From contig NZ_RCUY01000005.1 in assembly GCF_003667575.1 (NCBI RefSeq), forward strand, positions 682,001-746,000: a DNA stretch of 64,000 nt. The letters are read 5' to 3'. This document shows positions 17,224-25,663 of the stretch, in pieces. The notes beneath the pieces are model-generated. The model saw nothing but the letters and a program-made list of their open reading frames with translations, was not told where the DNA came from and did no database searches. Position 1 is the stretch's first letter. Each line of letters starts with the position of its first letter. This DNA comes from Mycetocola lacteus (GTDB lineage Bacteria; Actinomycetota; Actinomycetes; Actinomycetales; Microbacteriaceae). Both the position numbers and the translations under genes were made by a program.

Positions 17224-18781
17224 CTAACACTCCATACTTAATCAGTTTCCAAATCACAATTGGTTTGCCCTTACTGTCGAAGAATCGAATCTGAGACGCA
17301 CCGCCTGGCTGTCCAAAACCTCTGGCCACCCTTGACACTTCAATCTGAATCCCCCGATTGTTGAGGATCTCATCCGCGCCCGGATTCAAAGTGTATTTAT
17401 AGTATTTTTCTTCGAGGGAAGAAAGCGGAAGTGCCCGACTCTCGAATGACGCAGGTACCCCGTCCTCAACCACAGCAAGGTACTTGCCGGTAGGCTCACC
17501 GATCCGATCAAAATGTATGCCGTGATCTACTGAGAACACATCGGCGGACACATATTTCACGATGGTTCCACGGTCTGCACCATCATTCCCGGGAAAACGG
17601 AAATAGTCTTCCTGCACGTCCTTGTATCTCGCGTCATACCCCGCCTTATCCAACGGCAGGTTCGAATCGAAATCACGACCATACGGCACATCCGGGTGCT
17701 GTACAAGCGCCAAAGATTCAGCGTTCCTGCCGTTATACACAGGATAAGCCTTGCTTGTCCCATGAACCTCGAAAATCTCACCTGTGCCGGCACCTAGCTC
17801 CGCGGCTGTGGAGTCTGGTTGCCTCGTCCACACTGGAACGGTTACTCGCTCGTCTCCGACCCAAACCGTGCCGGTGCGCACGGGATCCGCATCAAGCAGA
17901 TAGTGAATCGGTGATTTTCCGTCATCCCACCACAGAGGCCGGTTATGTTTGAGGTTATCGATCGTAATCGGCAGGCCAGGCTTTATCAGTTTCGAAAGCT
18001 CCCCGACCGTCTGGCGTGGGCTGTGTAGCAGTTTTTTAAACGTCGCACCGGCCTTGGCAATAATCGGGCCCAGCTGCCGGATCAGGTTGTAAAGTGCCTT
18101 GAACGACTCGCCCAGGCCCTTGACCGCCTTCATCGCCTTGGGCAGGAGCGCGGCCATGCGCGTCCCGATCTGGGCGATGACGAGGGGGACCGCGGTTCCC
18201 AACGACAGTGCCGAGGTGATCGCTCCGGAGATGGCCGTGCCCACCAACTGCGACAGGATGTCCCGGATCAGGTCGTGGACCACCTGCACCAGCGTCGACG
18301 CCGCCTGCAGTCCGGTACTGATCGCCTTCGACCAGTCGCCGAGCATGTGCAGGTGCTTGGCGAAATCGCCGGCGTAGGCACGATAGGCGTCGATCGTGGC
18401 CCCGGCCATGCCTTCGAGGTCGCCCAGGCGGTTGCTCAGCAGGTCGCCGGACTCGTGCATGCGCGTGGCCACGTTTGCCCACGTCTGACCAAAACCGGCA
18501 ACCTGACCGGCATCGCCGGTGAGCTGCTTGAACCAGTCACTAACCGGCGCGATGTGGTCCAGGACCCACGCCATGCCCATCCCCAGCAGCTGCCCGATCG
18601 GGTCGATGATCGCCGCGGCCGCGTCGAGCGCCCCGCCCAGGACACTCATCCCGGTCGCCAGCCAGTCCCCGTTTTCGATACCGGCGGCGATGCCCTGACC
18701 ATCCTCGATCAGCCACAGCCCCGAGAACGGCGTCGTCGTGTTAACTGGCCCCGCAACCAGCGAATTCCCCCCCCCTGACAT
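17216..18781 (-). CDS. ESX/type VII-secreted toxin with C-terminal TNT NAD glycohydrolase domain
   Basis: A 521-residue protein. The N-terminal half is helical, with the WLIEDGQGIAAGI...GDWLATGMSVLGGALDA pattern and DWFKQLTGD seen in ESX-type substrates, then hydrophobic helices (about 150-235). The last 150 residues match the tuberculosis necrotizing toxin fold: FDRIGEPTGKYL, SRALPLSSLEE, GFGQPGGASQ. Arg426, Tyr434 and Gln491 have exactly the spacing of Arg757, Tyr765 and Gln822 in CpnT (numbers recalled); the CpnT His792 position is Tyr by ungapped count. Such domains hydrolyse NAD+. The gene is 3 bp after the EspC-like gene and overlaps A1. Confidence 0.85.
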   Translation of the reverse strand: MSGGGNSLVAGPVNTTTPFSGLWLIEDGQGIAAGIENGDWLATGMSVLGGALDAAAAIIDPIGQLLGMGMAWVLDHIAPVSDWFKQLTGDAGQVAGFGQTWANVATRMHESGDLLSNRLGDLEGMAGATIDAYRAYAGDFAKHLHMLGDWSKAISTGLQAASTLVQVVHDLIRDILSQLVGTAISGAITSALSLGTAVPLVIAQIGTRMAALLPKAMKAVKGLGESFKALYNLIRQLGPIIAKAGATFKKLLHSPRQTVGELSKLIKPGLPITIDNLKHNRPLWWDDGKSPIHYLLDADPVRTGTVWVGDERVTVPVWTRQPDSTAAELGAGTGEIFEVHGTSKAYPVYNGRNAESLALVQHPDVPYGRDFDSNLPLDKAGYDARYKDVQEDYFRFPGNDGADRGTIVKYVSADVFSVDHGIHFDRIGEPTGKYLAVVEDGVPASFESRALPLSSLEEKYYKYTLNPGADEILNNRGIQIEVSRVARGFGQPGGASQIRFFDSKGKPIVIWKLIKYGVLDG

Positions 18782-18784
18782 CCG

Positions 18785-19105
18785 CTACCTCAAATCCCGT
18801 TCCAGATCGCGGATCTGCGCGATAATGTCCTCCTCGCGCTGCTCCACATCCGCCGCCACCTGACGCACCTCGGCGGCCGTGCGATCCAACGCATCAGCCG
18901 CGTCTCGGATCGTCTGGGTGATCGCGTCGGTGATCATCGTGGCCGGCGGCACCAGAAACGCGCACATGATTCCGAATGCACCGTCGCCCATGTTCTGGCT
19001 TCCCACGGCACTCGCGGCCTCGCTGACCTCTCGACCCACCTGGCTGACCCGTCCGGCATGCTGACGCAGCATCGCCATATCGATGGCGATCTCGCCGTCA
19101 GTCAT
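18785..19105 (-). CDS. EspC/WXG100-like type VII secretion partner
   Basis: A 106-residue all-helical protein of the ESX-associated EspC type: MAMLRQHAGRVSQVGREVSEA at the start, a mid section with FLVPPATMITDAITQTI, and a C-terminal coiled coil RTAAEVRQVAADVEQREEDIIAQIRDLE. There is no classic WXG in the turn. Proteins of this type pair with a larger substrate and carry it to the ESX machine. The start overlaps the upstream gene by 4 bp (ATGA) and the toxin follows after 3 bp. No ESX core gene (EccB/C/D/E) is in the window, so secretion must use a machine encoded elsewhere. Confidence 0.75.
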   Translation of the reverse strand: MTDGEIAIDMAMLRQHAGRVSQVGREVSEAASAVGSQNMGDGAFGIMCAFLVPPATMITDAITQTIRDAADALDRTAAEVRQVAADVEQREEDIIAQIRDLERDLR

Positions 19106-19566
19106 CGAGGATCACCCAGCCGAGGACCGCCCGGTCGGGGTCCGCCCAGGCGCGGGCCATCAACTCGCAGCCCCTCACCGTGGAACCCTGCAGCGCGCTC
19201 CTGACGCTCGCGATGATCCTCCACCTCGGCGCGCAGCGCACCCAGGGCGGGATCGTCCTCGCCGAGGAGTTCCTGAGCCGAGGCGAGCATCTGTTCCTGC
19301 AGGTTCCCACGAGCATCGGCCACAACCCGCAGAATCTCCGGAGCCAGCTTGGTCCCGCCCAGAGCGGTCGCGCGATCGGTCAGCTTGAGGTTGGTAATCG
19401 CACCGGAGGTGTCTACCTCGACGGTGATGTCCCGACCGCGGTCGGTCGCAATACCCCGCAGCTGCCCCATCGTCTCGACCAACTGTGCCTGCGCGGCCAT
19501 GCGGCGCTCGGCGCGGCGCACGTCTTCATCGATACCCGCGAGTACCTCATCCGGATCCTGAATCAT
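19102..19566 (-). CDS. YbaB/EbfC-like protein, first gene of toxin operon
   Basis: A 154-residue protein from ATG 19564-19566; a GTG two codons upstream is also possible. The core ITVEVDTSGAITNLKLTDRATALGGTKLAPEIL fits the YbaB/EbfC fold, preceded by a coiled coil (DEDVRRAERRMAAQAQLVETM) and followed by a Gly/Pro/Arg tail with LGGPRPGGPRLGDPR. YbaB-like genes often lead EspC-toxin operons in actinobacteria; their role there is unclear, perhaps chaperone or DNA-binding. No clear ribosome-binding site precedes the start, so the transcript may be leaderless. Confidence 0.7.
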   Translation of the reverse strand: MIQDPDEVLAGIDEDVRRAERRMAAQAQLVETMGQLRGIATDRGRDITVEVDTSGAITNLKLTDRATALGGTKLAPEILRVVADARGNLQEQMLASAQELLGEDDPALGALRAEVEDHRERQERAAGFHGEGLRVDGPRLGGPRPGGPRLGDPR

Positions 19567-19709
19567 GGTCACAGCTAAACACACAGGGATGGCGAGTGCG
19601 GGCGCGAAAACCGATTTTGCAGGAAGTTCCCCAACTGGATATGAGATACCGTCCCCGACCTCAGGCGCTGCTATCGTGGATCCACTACTACTGCCGTCTG
19701 GGAGGCAAC

Positions 19710-19910
19710 ATGGACGGGCTCTCACAGCTCGCGTTTATCGCGGTCATCATCGCCGCCGGATTCTACGTCCTGTACTGTGTGATCCGCGCAGCGGTTCTCT
19801 CGGCGCTGCGCGCGCACGCCGACGAAGTCGAGGAAAACGCGGCGATTGCCGCGCGAATCCAGGCTCTCCAGGAGAGCGCGGAGCCCCACACCGCACCGCA
19901 AAACCCGTAG
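19710..19910 (+). CDS. Small single-pass membrane protein
   Basis: A 66-residue protein with one transmembrane helix (about residues 8-30, LAFIAVIIAAGFYVLYCVIRAAVLSAL) and a short Glu/Ala-rich cytoplasmic tail ending in EPHTAPQNP. The ATG at 19710-19712 is supported by GGGAGG six bases upstream. It is transcribed away from the toxin operon. Family not recognised. Confidence 0.6.
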   Translation: MDGLSQLAFIAVIIAAGFYVLYCVIRAAVLSALRAHADEVEENAAIAARIQALQESAEPHTAPQNP

Positions 19911-19921
19911 CGAGCTACGGG
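19904..19921. terminator. Short hairpin at the end of the small membrane gene
   Basis: 8-bp stem CCCGTAGC / GCTACGGG with a 2-base loop, overlapping the stop codon and lying between two converging genes. No U-run follows. Confidence 0.3.
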
Positions 19922-19936
19922 CGAGCTACCGCCGCG

Positions 19937-20782
19937 CTACTCGCACTTGCCGCGGCTGCTCAGCAGATCACCGGTGAGTACGATGTCCTTAACATCCACC
20001 ACGATGGTCGCATTCTGCGGGGTCACGGTGAGGGACTTCACTTCCGCTCCCGGCGGCAGACGATCGGCCAGGCACACCGGAATCGGGGCCTTACCGAGGA
20101 CCGCCTGCACGATCGGGTCCACGTTGATGTTCCCCACCGAGGAGGTCACCTCGGCCCCCACCGGAGTCAGCGTCATCGTGGTTCCGCTCACGGCCGGACG
20201 CGCGGAAACCTGCACACCCAGCTTGATACCGAACGGGCCGGTCACCTCCTCGTGGTACCCGAATACCCCGTCGCCCAGGGTCAGCGTGCCCCCCTCGGTG
20301 GGCGGCTTGATGAACTCGTTCAGGCCGTCCTGATCCACCACGGTGGTCATCTGCACCGACTTTGCGGGCTTCTTGGGATCCAGCGGCACACCCTGGGCCC
20401 GCACGTCAAAGCTCAGCGGCACACCGCGCAGGGTTGCGTGTTCGGCGCTCACCCGAACATCGTCAAACGAGCCCGAGATCAGCTGGAACAGCGGCCAGTC
20501 GCCGCCGATCTTTACGTCCAGCGGCCCCTGGAAGGTGGCTCCAGCGCTCGCTCCGAGGGACTTCACCGAGTCCTGCGCCACGTCGCGCACCAGATTGTTG
20601 GCGATCACGATCGCCCCACCCACGAGGCCCAGTACCACCACGGTGACGATTCCGGTAACCAGCCAGCGACGCCCAGTTCGGCGCTTCTTGGGTGGTTCGG
20701 ACTCCTGCTCGATCCGGGCCGCGTTCAGACGCTCAAACAGCACCTGGTTGGCCGAAACCTCGGTTTCGTTCCGTTCGCTCAC
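19937..20782 (-). CDS. DUF2993 (LmeA-like) membrane-anchored lipid-binding protein
   Basis: A 281-residue protein. The GTG at 20780-20782 is chosen for the GGGGGAGC upstream. The N-terminal 38 residues are cytoplasmic and basic (PPKKRRTGRR), then one transmembrane helix (about 40-61) and an extracytoplasmic domain of the DUF2993 type: VRDVAQDSV, DWPLFQLISGSFDDVRVSAEHA, and repeated beta strands. In mycobacteria the DUF2993 protein LmeA binds phospholipid and helps envelope lipoglycan synthesis; a similar envelope role here is inferred. It is downstream of argS but separated from it by a terminator. Confidence 0.8.
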   Translation of the reverse strand: MSERNETEVSANQVLFERLNAARIEQESEPPKKRRTGRRWLVTGIVTVVVLGLVGGAIVIANNLVRDVAQDSVKSLGASAGATFQGPLDVKIGGDWPLFQLISGSFDDVRVSAEHATLRGVPLSFDVRAQGVPLDPKKPAKSVQMTTVVDQDGLNEFIKPPTEGGTLTLGDGVFGYHEEVTGPFGIKLGVQVSARPAVSGTTMTLTPVGAEVTSSVGNINVDPIVQAVLGKAPIPVCLADRLPPGAEVKSLTVTPQNATIVVDVKDIVLTGDLLSSRGKCE

Positions 20783-20828
20783 GCCGTGCTCCCCCTCGAT
20801 TGAAATCCTGCTCCTTCGACAATAACGC

Positions 20829-20860
20829 CAAACGCCCACCCGCGGACGGGTGGGCGTTTG
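20829..20860 (-). terminator. Terminator hairpin after argS
   Basis: 14-bp perfect stem (CAAACGCCCACCCG / CGGGTGGGCGTTTG) with a 4-base loop, starting 10 bp past the argS stop. The U-rich tail is weak. Confidence 0.8.
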
Positions 20861-20869
20861 AGAAAATAC

Positions 20870-22540
20870 CTACATGCGCTCGGGTGCCGAAACACCCAGA
20901 AGGTCCAGACCGTTGCGCAGCACGGTTCCGGTGGCATCGTTCAGCCACAGGCGGGTGCGGTGCAGATCACCCACGGCCTCGTCGCCAAACGGCAGCACGC
21001 GGCAGGCGTCGTACCAGCGGTGGTACAGCGAGGCGACCTCTTCGATGTAGCGGGCCACGCGGTGCGGCTCGCGCAGGGTCGCCGCCTGGGCCACGATCCG
21101 CGGGAACTCCTGCAGCGCGCCCAGCAGCGCCGACTCGCTCTCGTGCACCAGCAGCTCGGGGGCGAAGGTCGAACGGTCCACCCCGGACTCGGCGGCGTTG
21201 CGGGCGACCGCGCAGGTACGAGCGTGGGCGTACTGCACGTAGAACACCGGGTTGTCGTTGGTGCGCTTCTTCAGCAGATCCGGGTCCAGGGAGATGGGCG
21301 AATCGGCAGGGTAGCGGGCCAGCGAGTAACGCAGCGCGTCGGTGCCGAGCCAGGCCTGCAGGTCGTTGAGCTCGATGATGTTTCCGGCACGCTTGGACAG
21401 GCGGGCACCGTTGATCGACACCAGCTGGCCGATCAGCACCTCGATGTCACGCTCGGGGTTGTCCCCGGCGGCACCGGCGACGGCCTTCAGGCGGTGTACA
21501 TAGCCGTGGTGGTCGGCACCCAGCAGGTAGATCTTGTGCTGGAATCCGCGGTCGCCCTTGTTCAGGTAGTAGGCGGCGTCGGCGGCGAAGTAGGTGAAGA
21601 CACCATTACCACGACGGATCACGCGGTCCTTGTCGTCGCCGAAGTCGGTGGTGCGCACCCAGATCGCGTCGTCCTTGTCGTAGACGTGACCCTGCTCGCG
21701 CAGACGGTCGATCGAGGCGTCGATCGCGCTGGGGGCACCGTTCTCGCCTTCGGCGTGCAGGGTGCGCTCGCTGAACCACACGTCGAAGTGCACGTTGAAG
21801 CGCGCCAGGGACTCGCGGATCTCGCCCAGCTGCAGCTGGTATCCGGCCTCGCGGGCCAGGTCCAGGGCGGCCTGGTCATCCAGCTCGGTGATCTCCGGGT
21901 GGGCGGCCAGCACGGCGACACCCAGCTCGGTGATGTACGCGCCCGGGTAACCGTTCTCCGGGGTCTCCTGACCGCGGATCGCGGCGAGGATGGACGCACC
22001 GAAGTTATCCATCTGATTACCGGCATCGTTGATGTAGTACTCGTTGGCGACCTTCGCGCCGGCGGCGCGCAGCACGCGACCCAGCGAGTCACCCAGGGCG
22101 GCCCAGCGGGTGTGGCCGATGTGCAGCGGACCGGTCGGGTTAGCCGACACAAATTCCAGGTTGATGGTTTCGCCATCCAGGCTCGAACCCTGCCCGTAGG
22201 TGGATCCGGCCTCGACGATGGTCTGGGCGAGCGCACCGGCGGCGGCAGCATCCAGGCGAATGTTGATAAATCCAGGACCGGCAACCTCGGCACCGGCCAC
22301 ACCCTCGATTTCACCCAGGGCGGCAACCACGCTGGTGGCCAGCTCGCGCGGGTTCACACCCAGCTTCTTGCCGAACTTCATCGCCAGGTTCGAAGCCCAG
22401 TCACCGTGATCGCGGTTCTTCGGACGCTCCAGCGTGATGTCCTCACGCGCGATCTCGTCGGAGGAACCGGCGCGGGCGGCCTCGGAGAGAGGCAGCACGA
22501 TGTTGTACAGGGCGAGGGAGAGATCATCAGGAGTCACCAA
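20870..22540 (-). CDS. argS: Arginyl-tRNA synthetase
   Basis: Charges tRNA-Arg. It is 556 residues, standard for bacterial class I ArgRS. It shows the N-terminal tRNA-binding domain, the HIGH variant HIGHTRWAALGD (near residue 128), a KMSK-region variant LSKRAGN (near residue 374) and a C-terminal DALR anticodon domain ending in DLLGVSAPERM. The start is TTG at 22538-22540 or the adjacent GTG at 22535-22537; no strong ribosome-binding site is visible. In relatives it normally precedes lysA, so the toxin/deoC/DUF2993 stretch interrupts that pair. Confidence 0.97.
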   Translation of the reverse strand: MVTPDDLSLALYNIVLPLSEAARAGSSDEIAREDITLERPKNRDHGDWASNLAMKFGKKLGVNPRELATSVVAALGEIEGVAGAEVAGPGFINIRLDAAAAGALAQTIVEAGSTYGQGSSLDGETINLEFVSANPTGPLHIGHTRWAALGDSLGRVLRAAGAKVANEYYINDAGNQMDNFGASILAAIRGQETPENGYPGAYITELGVAVLAAHPEITELDDQAALDLAREAGYQLQLGEIRESLARFNVHFDVWFSERTLHAEGENGAPSAIDASIDRLREQGHVYDKDDAIWVRTTDFGDDKDRVIRRGNGVFTYFAADAAYYLNKGDRGFQHKIYLLGADHHGYVHRLKAVAGAAGDNPERDIEVLIGQLVSINGARLSKRAGNIIELNDLQAWLGTDALRYSLARYPADSPISLDPDLLKKRTNDNPVFYVQYAHARTCAVARNAAESGVDRSTFAPELLVHESESALLGALQEFPRIVAQAATLREPHRVARYIEEVASLYHRWYDACRVLPFGDEAVGDLHRTRLWLNDATGTVLRNGLDLLGVSAPERM

Positions 22541-22643
22541 GCCAGTCTACAGGCGTCAGGAATGCTCAAAGTACCCCGAGATTTCGGCATCCTGGCGCGT
22601 TTATTGCTAACGTCAACCTGTCCGCTTTGAAAGGAACCCCATC

Positions 22644-23315
22644 GTGAACACGCTTCTTCCCCGCTCCGCGCGTCGCGCGAGCCTGTTCGCCCTGGCTGGC
22701 GTCGGCCTGCTGCTGATCACCGGCTGCGCCCCGACCTCGTCGGGCGATGCCAGTGCGAGCCCCACGGCGTCCTCGCAGGCGAAGCCGTCGGCCACGCCGC
22801 ACGCGTCGAGCGACCCGAGCACCGCGCCCTCCTCCGCGCCGAGTGCGACCGCCGAACCGCTTGAGAGCGGCGTCGTGCCGCTGACCTGCGATCAGCTACT
22901 CACGCCCGAGACCGTTTACGCCTATAACCCCAACGTTTCGGCGACCCAGGCGGCACCGGCAGCCGGAAGCACCGCCGCCACGATTCAGGGAATCGGCGGC
23001 ATGGCCTGCCAGCTGACCAACAACTCCAGCGGGATCACGATTGACATCGCCGTCGCCTCACTGGACCCCTCGGAGCTTGAGGACCTCAAGAATAAGGCCG
23101 CCGAAACCAGTCAGCAGGTTCCCACCTACACGACGCCGCCGGATGAGGGATACTTCGGACCGGTTCTGCTGAAGAACAACAAGCGCATCAATGAGGCCCA
23201 GATCTTCGTGGGCAACTACTGGCTCACCCTCTCTTCCGAGGAGTTCACCGAGCCCGGTGCGCTGGAGCAGCTGAGCACCCCGGCGATTGCCGCACTGAAG
23301 GCCGCGAAGCTCTAG
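22644..23315 (+). CDS. Secreted lipoprotein of unknown function
   Basis: A 223-residue protein. It has a signal peptide with lipobox LITGC (lipidated Cys near residue 28), then a Ser/Ala/Thr linker (to about 72) and a globular part with two further Cys (LTCDQLL and MACQLTNNS) that could pair. ATG at 22644 follows GAAAGGAA. The fold resembles small actinobacterial lipoproteins with no assigned role. It is followed by its own terminator. Confidence 0.75.
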   Translation: MNTLLPRSARRASLFALAGVGLLLITGCAPTSSGDASASPTASSQAKPSATPHASSDPSTAPSSAPSATAEPLESGVVPLTCDQLLTPETVYAYNPNVSATQAAPAAGSTAATIQGIGGMACQLTNNSSGITIDIAVASLDPSELEDLKNKAAETSQQVPTYTTPPDEGYFGPVLLKNNKRINEAQIFVGNYWLTLSSEEFTEPGALEQLSTPAIAALKAAKL

Positions 23316-23329
23316 CTCGCACGTCCTCG

Positions 23330-23373
23330 GAACCGGAACGGCGTGTCGCATTCGCGACGCGCCGTTCCGGTTC
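23330..23373 (+). terminator. Terminator hairpin after the lipoprotein gene
   Basis: 20-bp stem with one G-U pair and the loop ATTC; arms begin GAACCGGAACGG and end CCGTTCCGGTTC. It starts 14 bp past the stop. No long U-run. Confidence 0.75.
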
Positions 23374-23411
23374 AAGCACCATCACATTTAGTGCTAATGT
23401 AGCTCTCGTGC

Positions 23412-23484
23412 GCCTCCGTAGCTCAGGGGATAGAGCGTCGGTTTCCGGTACCGCAGGTCGGGGGTTCGAATCCCTCCGGGGGCA
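23412..23484 (+). tRNA. tRNA-Arg (anticodon CCG)
   Basis: A 73-base cloverleaf. The acceptor stem GCCTCCG pairs with CGGGGGC (one G-U), the D arm is GCTC/GAGC, the anticodon loop TTCCGGT gives CCG reading CGG, and the T arm GGGGG-TTCGAAT-CCCTC is canonical. Discriminator base A73; CCA is not encoded. The outer base pair of the anticodon stem is a U-C mismatch. Confidence 0.93.
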
Positions 23485-23491
23485 CAAATGC

Positions 23492-23522
23492 AAACTGCGA
23501 CAGGGTTTCCCTGTCGCAGTTT
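23492..23522. terminator. Terminator between tRNA-Arg and tetR
   Basis: 14-bp perfect stem AAACTGCGACAGGG / CCCTGTCGCAGTTT with loop TTT. The A/T-rich stem ends allow it to work in both directions between the converging tRNA and tetR genes. Confidence 0.85.
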
Positions 23523-23582
23523 CTGGTTTAACCCGGCGACTAGGGCCGGCTCGATCGCCGTCACACCGATGCGATCGTGTAC

Positions 23583-24188
23583 CTAGAGCCGCAGGCCCTC
23601 CACCAGGGCTGCGGCCGACTCGATGGCCGCATCCAGACGTTCCTCGCGCTCTGCATCGCCACTCGCCGCAGCCACCCAGCGAGAGGCATCGGCCAGCGCA
23701 CCGTTGAGCATTGTGGCTATCACCACGGGAGACACCCGCTCCGAGACGGTCCCCCGATCCTTGGCATCCTGAACCACCTCGGCCAGGGTAGCGATGCACG
23801 CACGGGCGGTTTCCTCGACCGCGTCGGTTACCACCGCCGGCGCATCGGTGAACATGATGCGCTGAAACTCGGGGGCCTGGGTCTTTTCGATATAGGCGCG
23901 GCCTCGCCGAGCGAGGGCCAGCAGGGGGTCCTCGGTGGAGCGCAGGATCGCGCGCAGCTCGACGCAGAGCTCGTCATCCATCGAGCGCACCACCGCATCC
24001 ATCAGTCCGCTCTTGCCACCGAAGTGGTGATAGAGCGCGCCTCGGGTGAGCCCCACCGAGGCCGTGAGCTCGTCCATCGAGGTCGCCGCATAGCCCTGCT
24101 CGGCAAAAAAGCGCCGACCGGCCGCCAGGAGCTGCTCCCGCGTGTGATCCAGCATTTCGGTGCGCGTTCGACGTTCTGATTTGGGCAT
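23583..24188 (-). CDS. TetR/AcrR-family repressor
   Basis: A 201-residue protein. The ATG at 24186-24188 sits correctly behind GGAGGA; the ATG three bases upstream is too close. The N-terminal HTH is ARRFFAEQGYAATSMDELTASVGLTRGALYHHFGGKSGLMDAVV, typical TetR. The C-terminal helical domain (about 60-195) binds an unknown ligand. It is divergent from an MFS pump, and the shared spacer contains two CATAC-N5-GTATG palindromes plus a degenerate third. The likely job is to repress the pump and itself until the exported compound binds. Confidence 0.9.
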   Translation of the reverse strand: MPKSERRTRTEMLDHTREQLLAAGRRFFAEQGYAATSMDELTASVGLTRGALYHHFGGKSGLMDAVVRSMDDELCVELRAILRSTEDPLLALARRGRAYIEKTQAPEFQRIMFTDAPAVVTDAVEETARACIATLAEVVQDAKDRGTVSERVSPVVIATMLNGALADASRWVAAASGDAEREERLDAAIESAAALVEGLRL

Positions 24189-24236
24189 CATTCCTCCGCC
24201 GCCATCGTAGCGCGCCCACCCACAAAAGAACATTCA

Positions 24237-24306
24237 CATACGCAGCGCATATGAATTGACATACATGACGTATGTGACCTAACATCACTCACATACATTG
24301 CGTATG
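24237..24306. promoter_or_regulatory. Three putative TetR operators
   Basis: 24259-24275 is a perfect ACATAC-N5-GTATGT palindrome; 24292-24306 is CATAC-N5-GTATG; 24237-24253 is a degenerate version. All lie between tetR and the divergent MFS gene. Confidence 0.75.
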
Positions 24307-24340
24307 CAAAACCTTATCCCGCTTGAAAGAAGCCCTCAGC

Positions 24341-25507
24341 ATGCCCACTCCCCCCTTCCGCTGGTCACCGGTCCTCGCGGTCGCCCTCTCCACCTTTAGC
24401 GTGGTCACAGCCGAGATGATGCCGGTGGGTCTGCTCACCCCGATCGCCGACGCCCTGGACATCGCCCCCGGATTGGCCGGAATGTCGCTCACCATTACCG
24501 GCATCATGGCGGCCGTGGTGGCCGCTCTCACCCCGGTCATCCTGGGGCGCCTGGACCGACGCACAGCCCTAATCGCGTTCCTTATTCTGCTGGCGGTGGC
24601 CAACGTCCTCAGCGCCGTGGCCACCATGTTTGCCGTCTTCGCCCTCGCTCGCGTCCTCATCGGCATCTCGATGGGAATCGTCTGGGCCAGCTCCGGCGGC
24701 CTGGGTGCCCGCCTCGCCGACGCCGCCCACATCGCGCGTGCGATGACCGCGATCTTCTCGGGTGTGTCAATCGGCATGGTGCTGGGCCTCCCCCTGGGCA
24801 CCCTGATTGCCAACCTCGCCGGATGGCGCACGGCCTTCTGGGCCCTGGCTGCGCTCGGTGCCTTCGCGGCGATCTTTGCCCGTATCGCGATGCCCGCCCT
24901 TCCCACAACCAAACGCACGGGCCTCGACGGACTCTTCAGCCCGTGGCGCGATCGCGGCGTGCGCACGGGCTACATCATCACCGCCCTGGTGGTCATCGGC
25001 CACTTCGGGGCCTACACGTTCATTCGCCCGGTCTTGGAAACCAACCCCGAGACCACCCCCACCCTGATCGTGATCGCGCTGGCCGTATTCGGGCTCACCG
25101 GCATCGCCGGGAACTTTGCCATCGGCGCCGTGGCCGGAAAATCGCCGCGCACGGCACTGCTCTGGGCGCTCGCGGGAATCGCCATCGGCACCGCCCTCAT
25201 CCCCCTGGCGGCGACTCACACCTGGTTCGCGCTACTGGTCCTGGCCTTCTGGGGGGCCGCCTATGGGGGAATCGGTGTGGCCCTGCAGGCGTGGATTCGG
25301 GTGGCCAACCCGGCAATGGTTGAGTCCAGCTCCTCGATGTGGTCGGGGGTCTTCAACGGCTCGATTGCGATCGGGTCCCTCGCCGGTGGCCTCATCTTTG
25401 ACCTGGCGGGCGGCACGCCACTGATGCTGCTCGCCGCGCTGATCGTGGCGATCGGCTGGGTGATCACCCTCGCCTCGCGCCCGGTGCGAGAGCGCGTTTC
25501 CGCCTAG
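24341..25507 (+). CDS. MFS drug/metabolite exporter (DHA1, AraJ/NepI-like)
   Basis: A 388-residue, 12-helix transporter. ATG 24341-24343 is chosen because AAAGAAG lies upstream. Helix 1 reads ALSTFSVVTAEMMPVGLLTPIADAL, a DHA1 sugar-efflux/multidrug hallmark; loop 2-3 has GRLDRRTAL; helix 5 has GMVLGLPLGTLIANLAGWR. It exports an unknown small molecule by proton antiport (family knowledge). It is controlled by the divergent TetR protein. A second MFS of the same group is at 29273. Confidence 0.88.
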   Translation: MPTPPFRWSPVLAVALSTFSVVTAEMMPVGLLTPIADALDIAPGLAGMSLTITGIMAAVVAALTPVILGRLDRRTALIAFLILLAVANVLSAVATMFAVFALARVLIGISMGIVWASSGGLGARLADAAHIARAMTAIFSGVSIGMVLGLPLGTLIANLAGWRTAFWALAALGAFAAIFARIAMPALPTTKRTGLDGLFSPWRDRGVRTGYIITALVVIGHFGAYTFIRPVLETNPETTPTLIVIALAVFGLTGIAGNFAIGAVAGKSPRTALLWALAGIAIGTALIPLAATHTWFALLVLAFWGAAYGGIGVALQAWIRVANPAMVESSSSMWSGVFNGSIAIGSLAGGLIFDLAGGTPLMLLAALIVAIGWVITLASRPVRERVSA

Positions 25508-25663
25508 GCTCATCACTCGGCCTCACTTCGGTCACCCGCCCGGAAACTGGCAACAGGGGCAACGAGAGTGAAGTTTGGACGATTGACCTCGGGTCTCAAA
25601 CCGCCTAGCGTGGTGGAGACCCGGGGCATCCCACCCCCTCATCTGCGGCCGAGGAAGTGAGAT

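Noticed and set aside
20858-22630. Plus-strand frame opposite argS
   Set aside because: Antisense shadow; argS shows all class I motifs.
23412-23484. tRNA as an integration site for the toxin island
   Set aside because: The island lies 4 kb away on the other side of argS, and no copy of the tRNA 3' end was seen at its borders.
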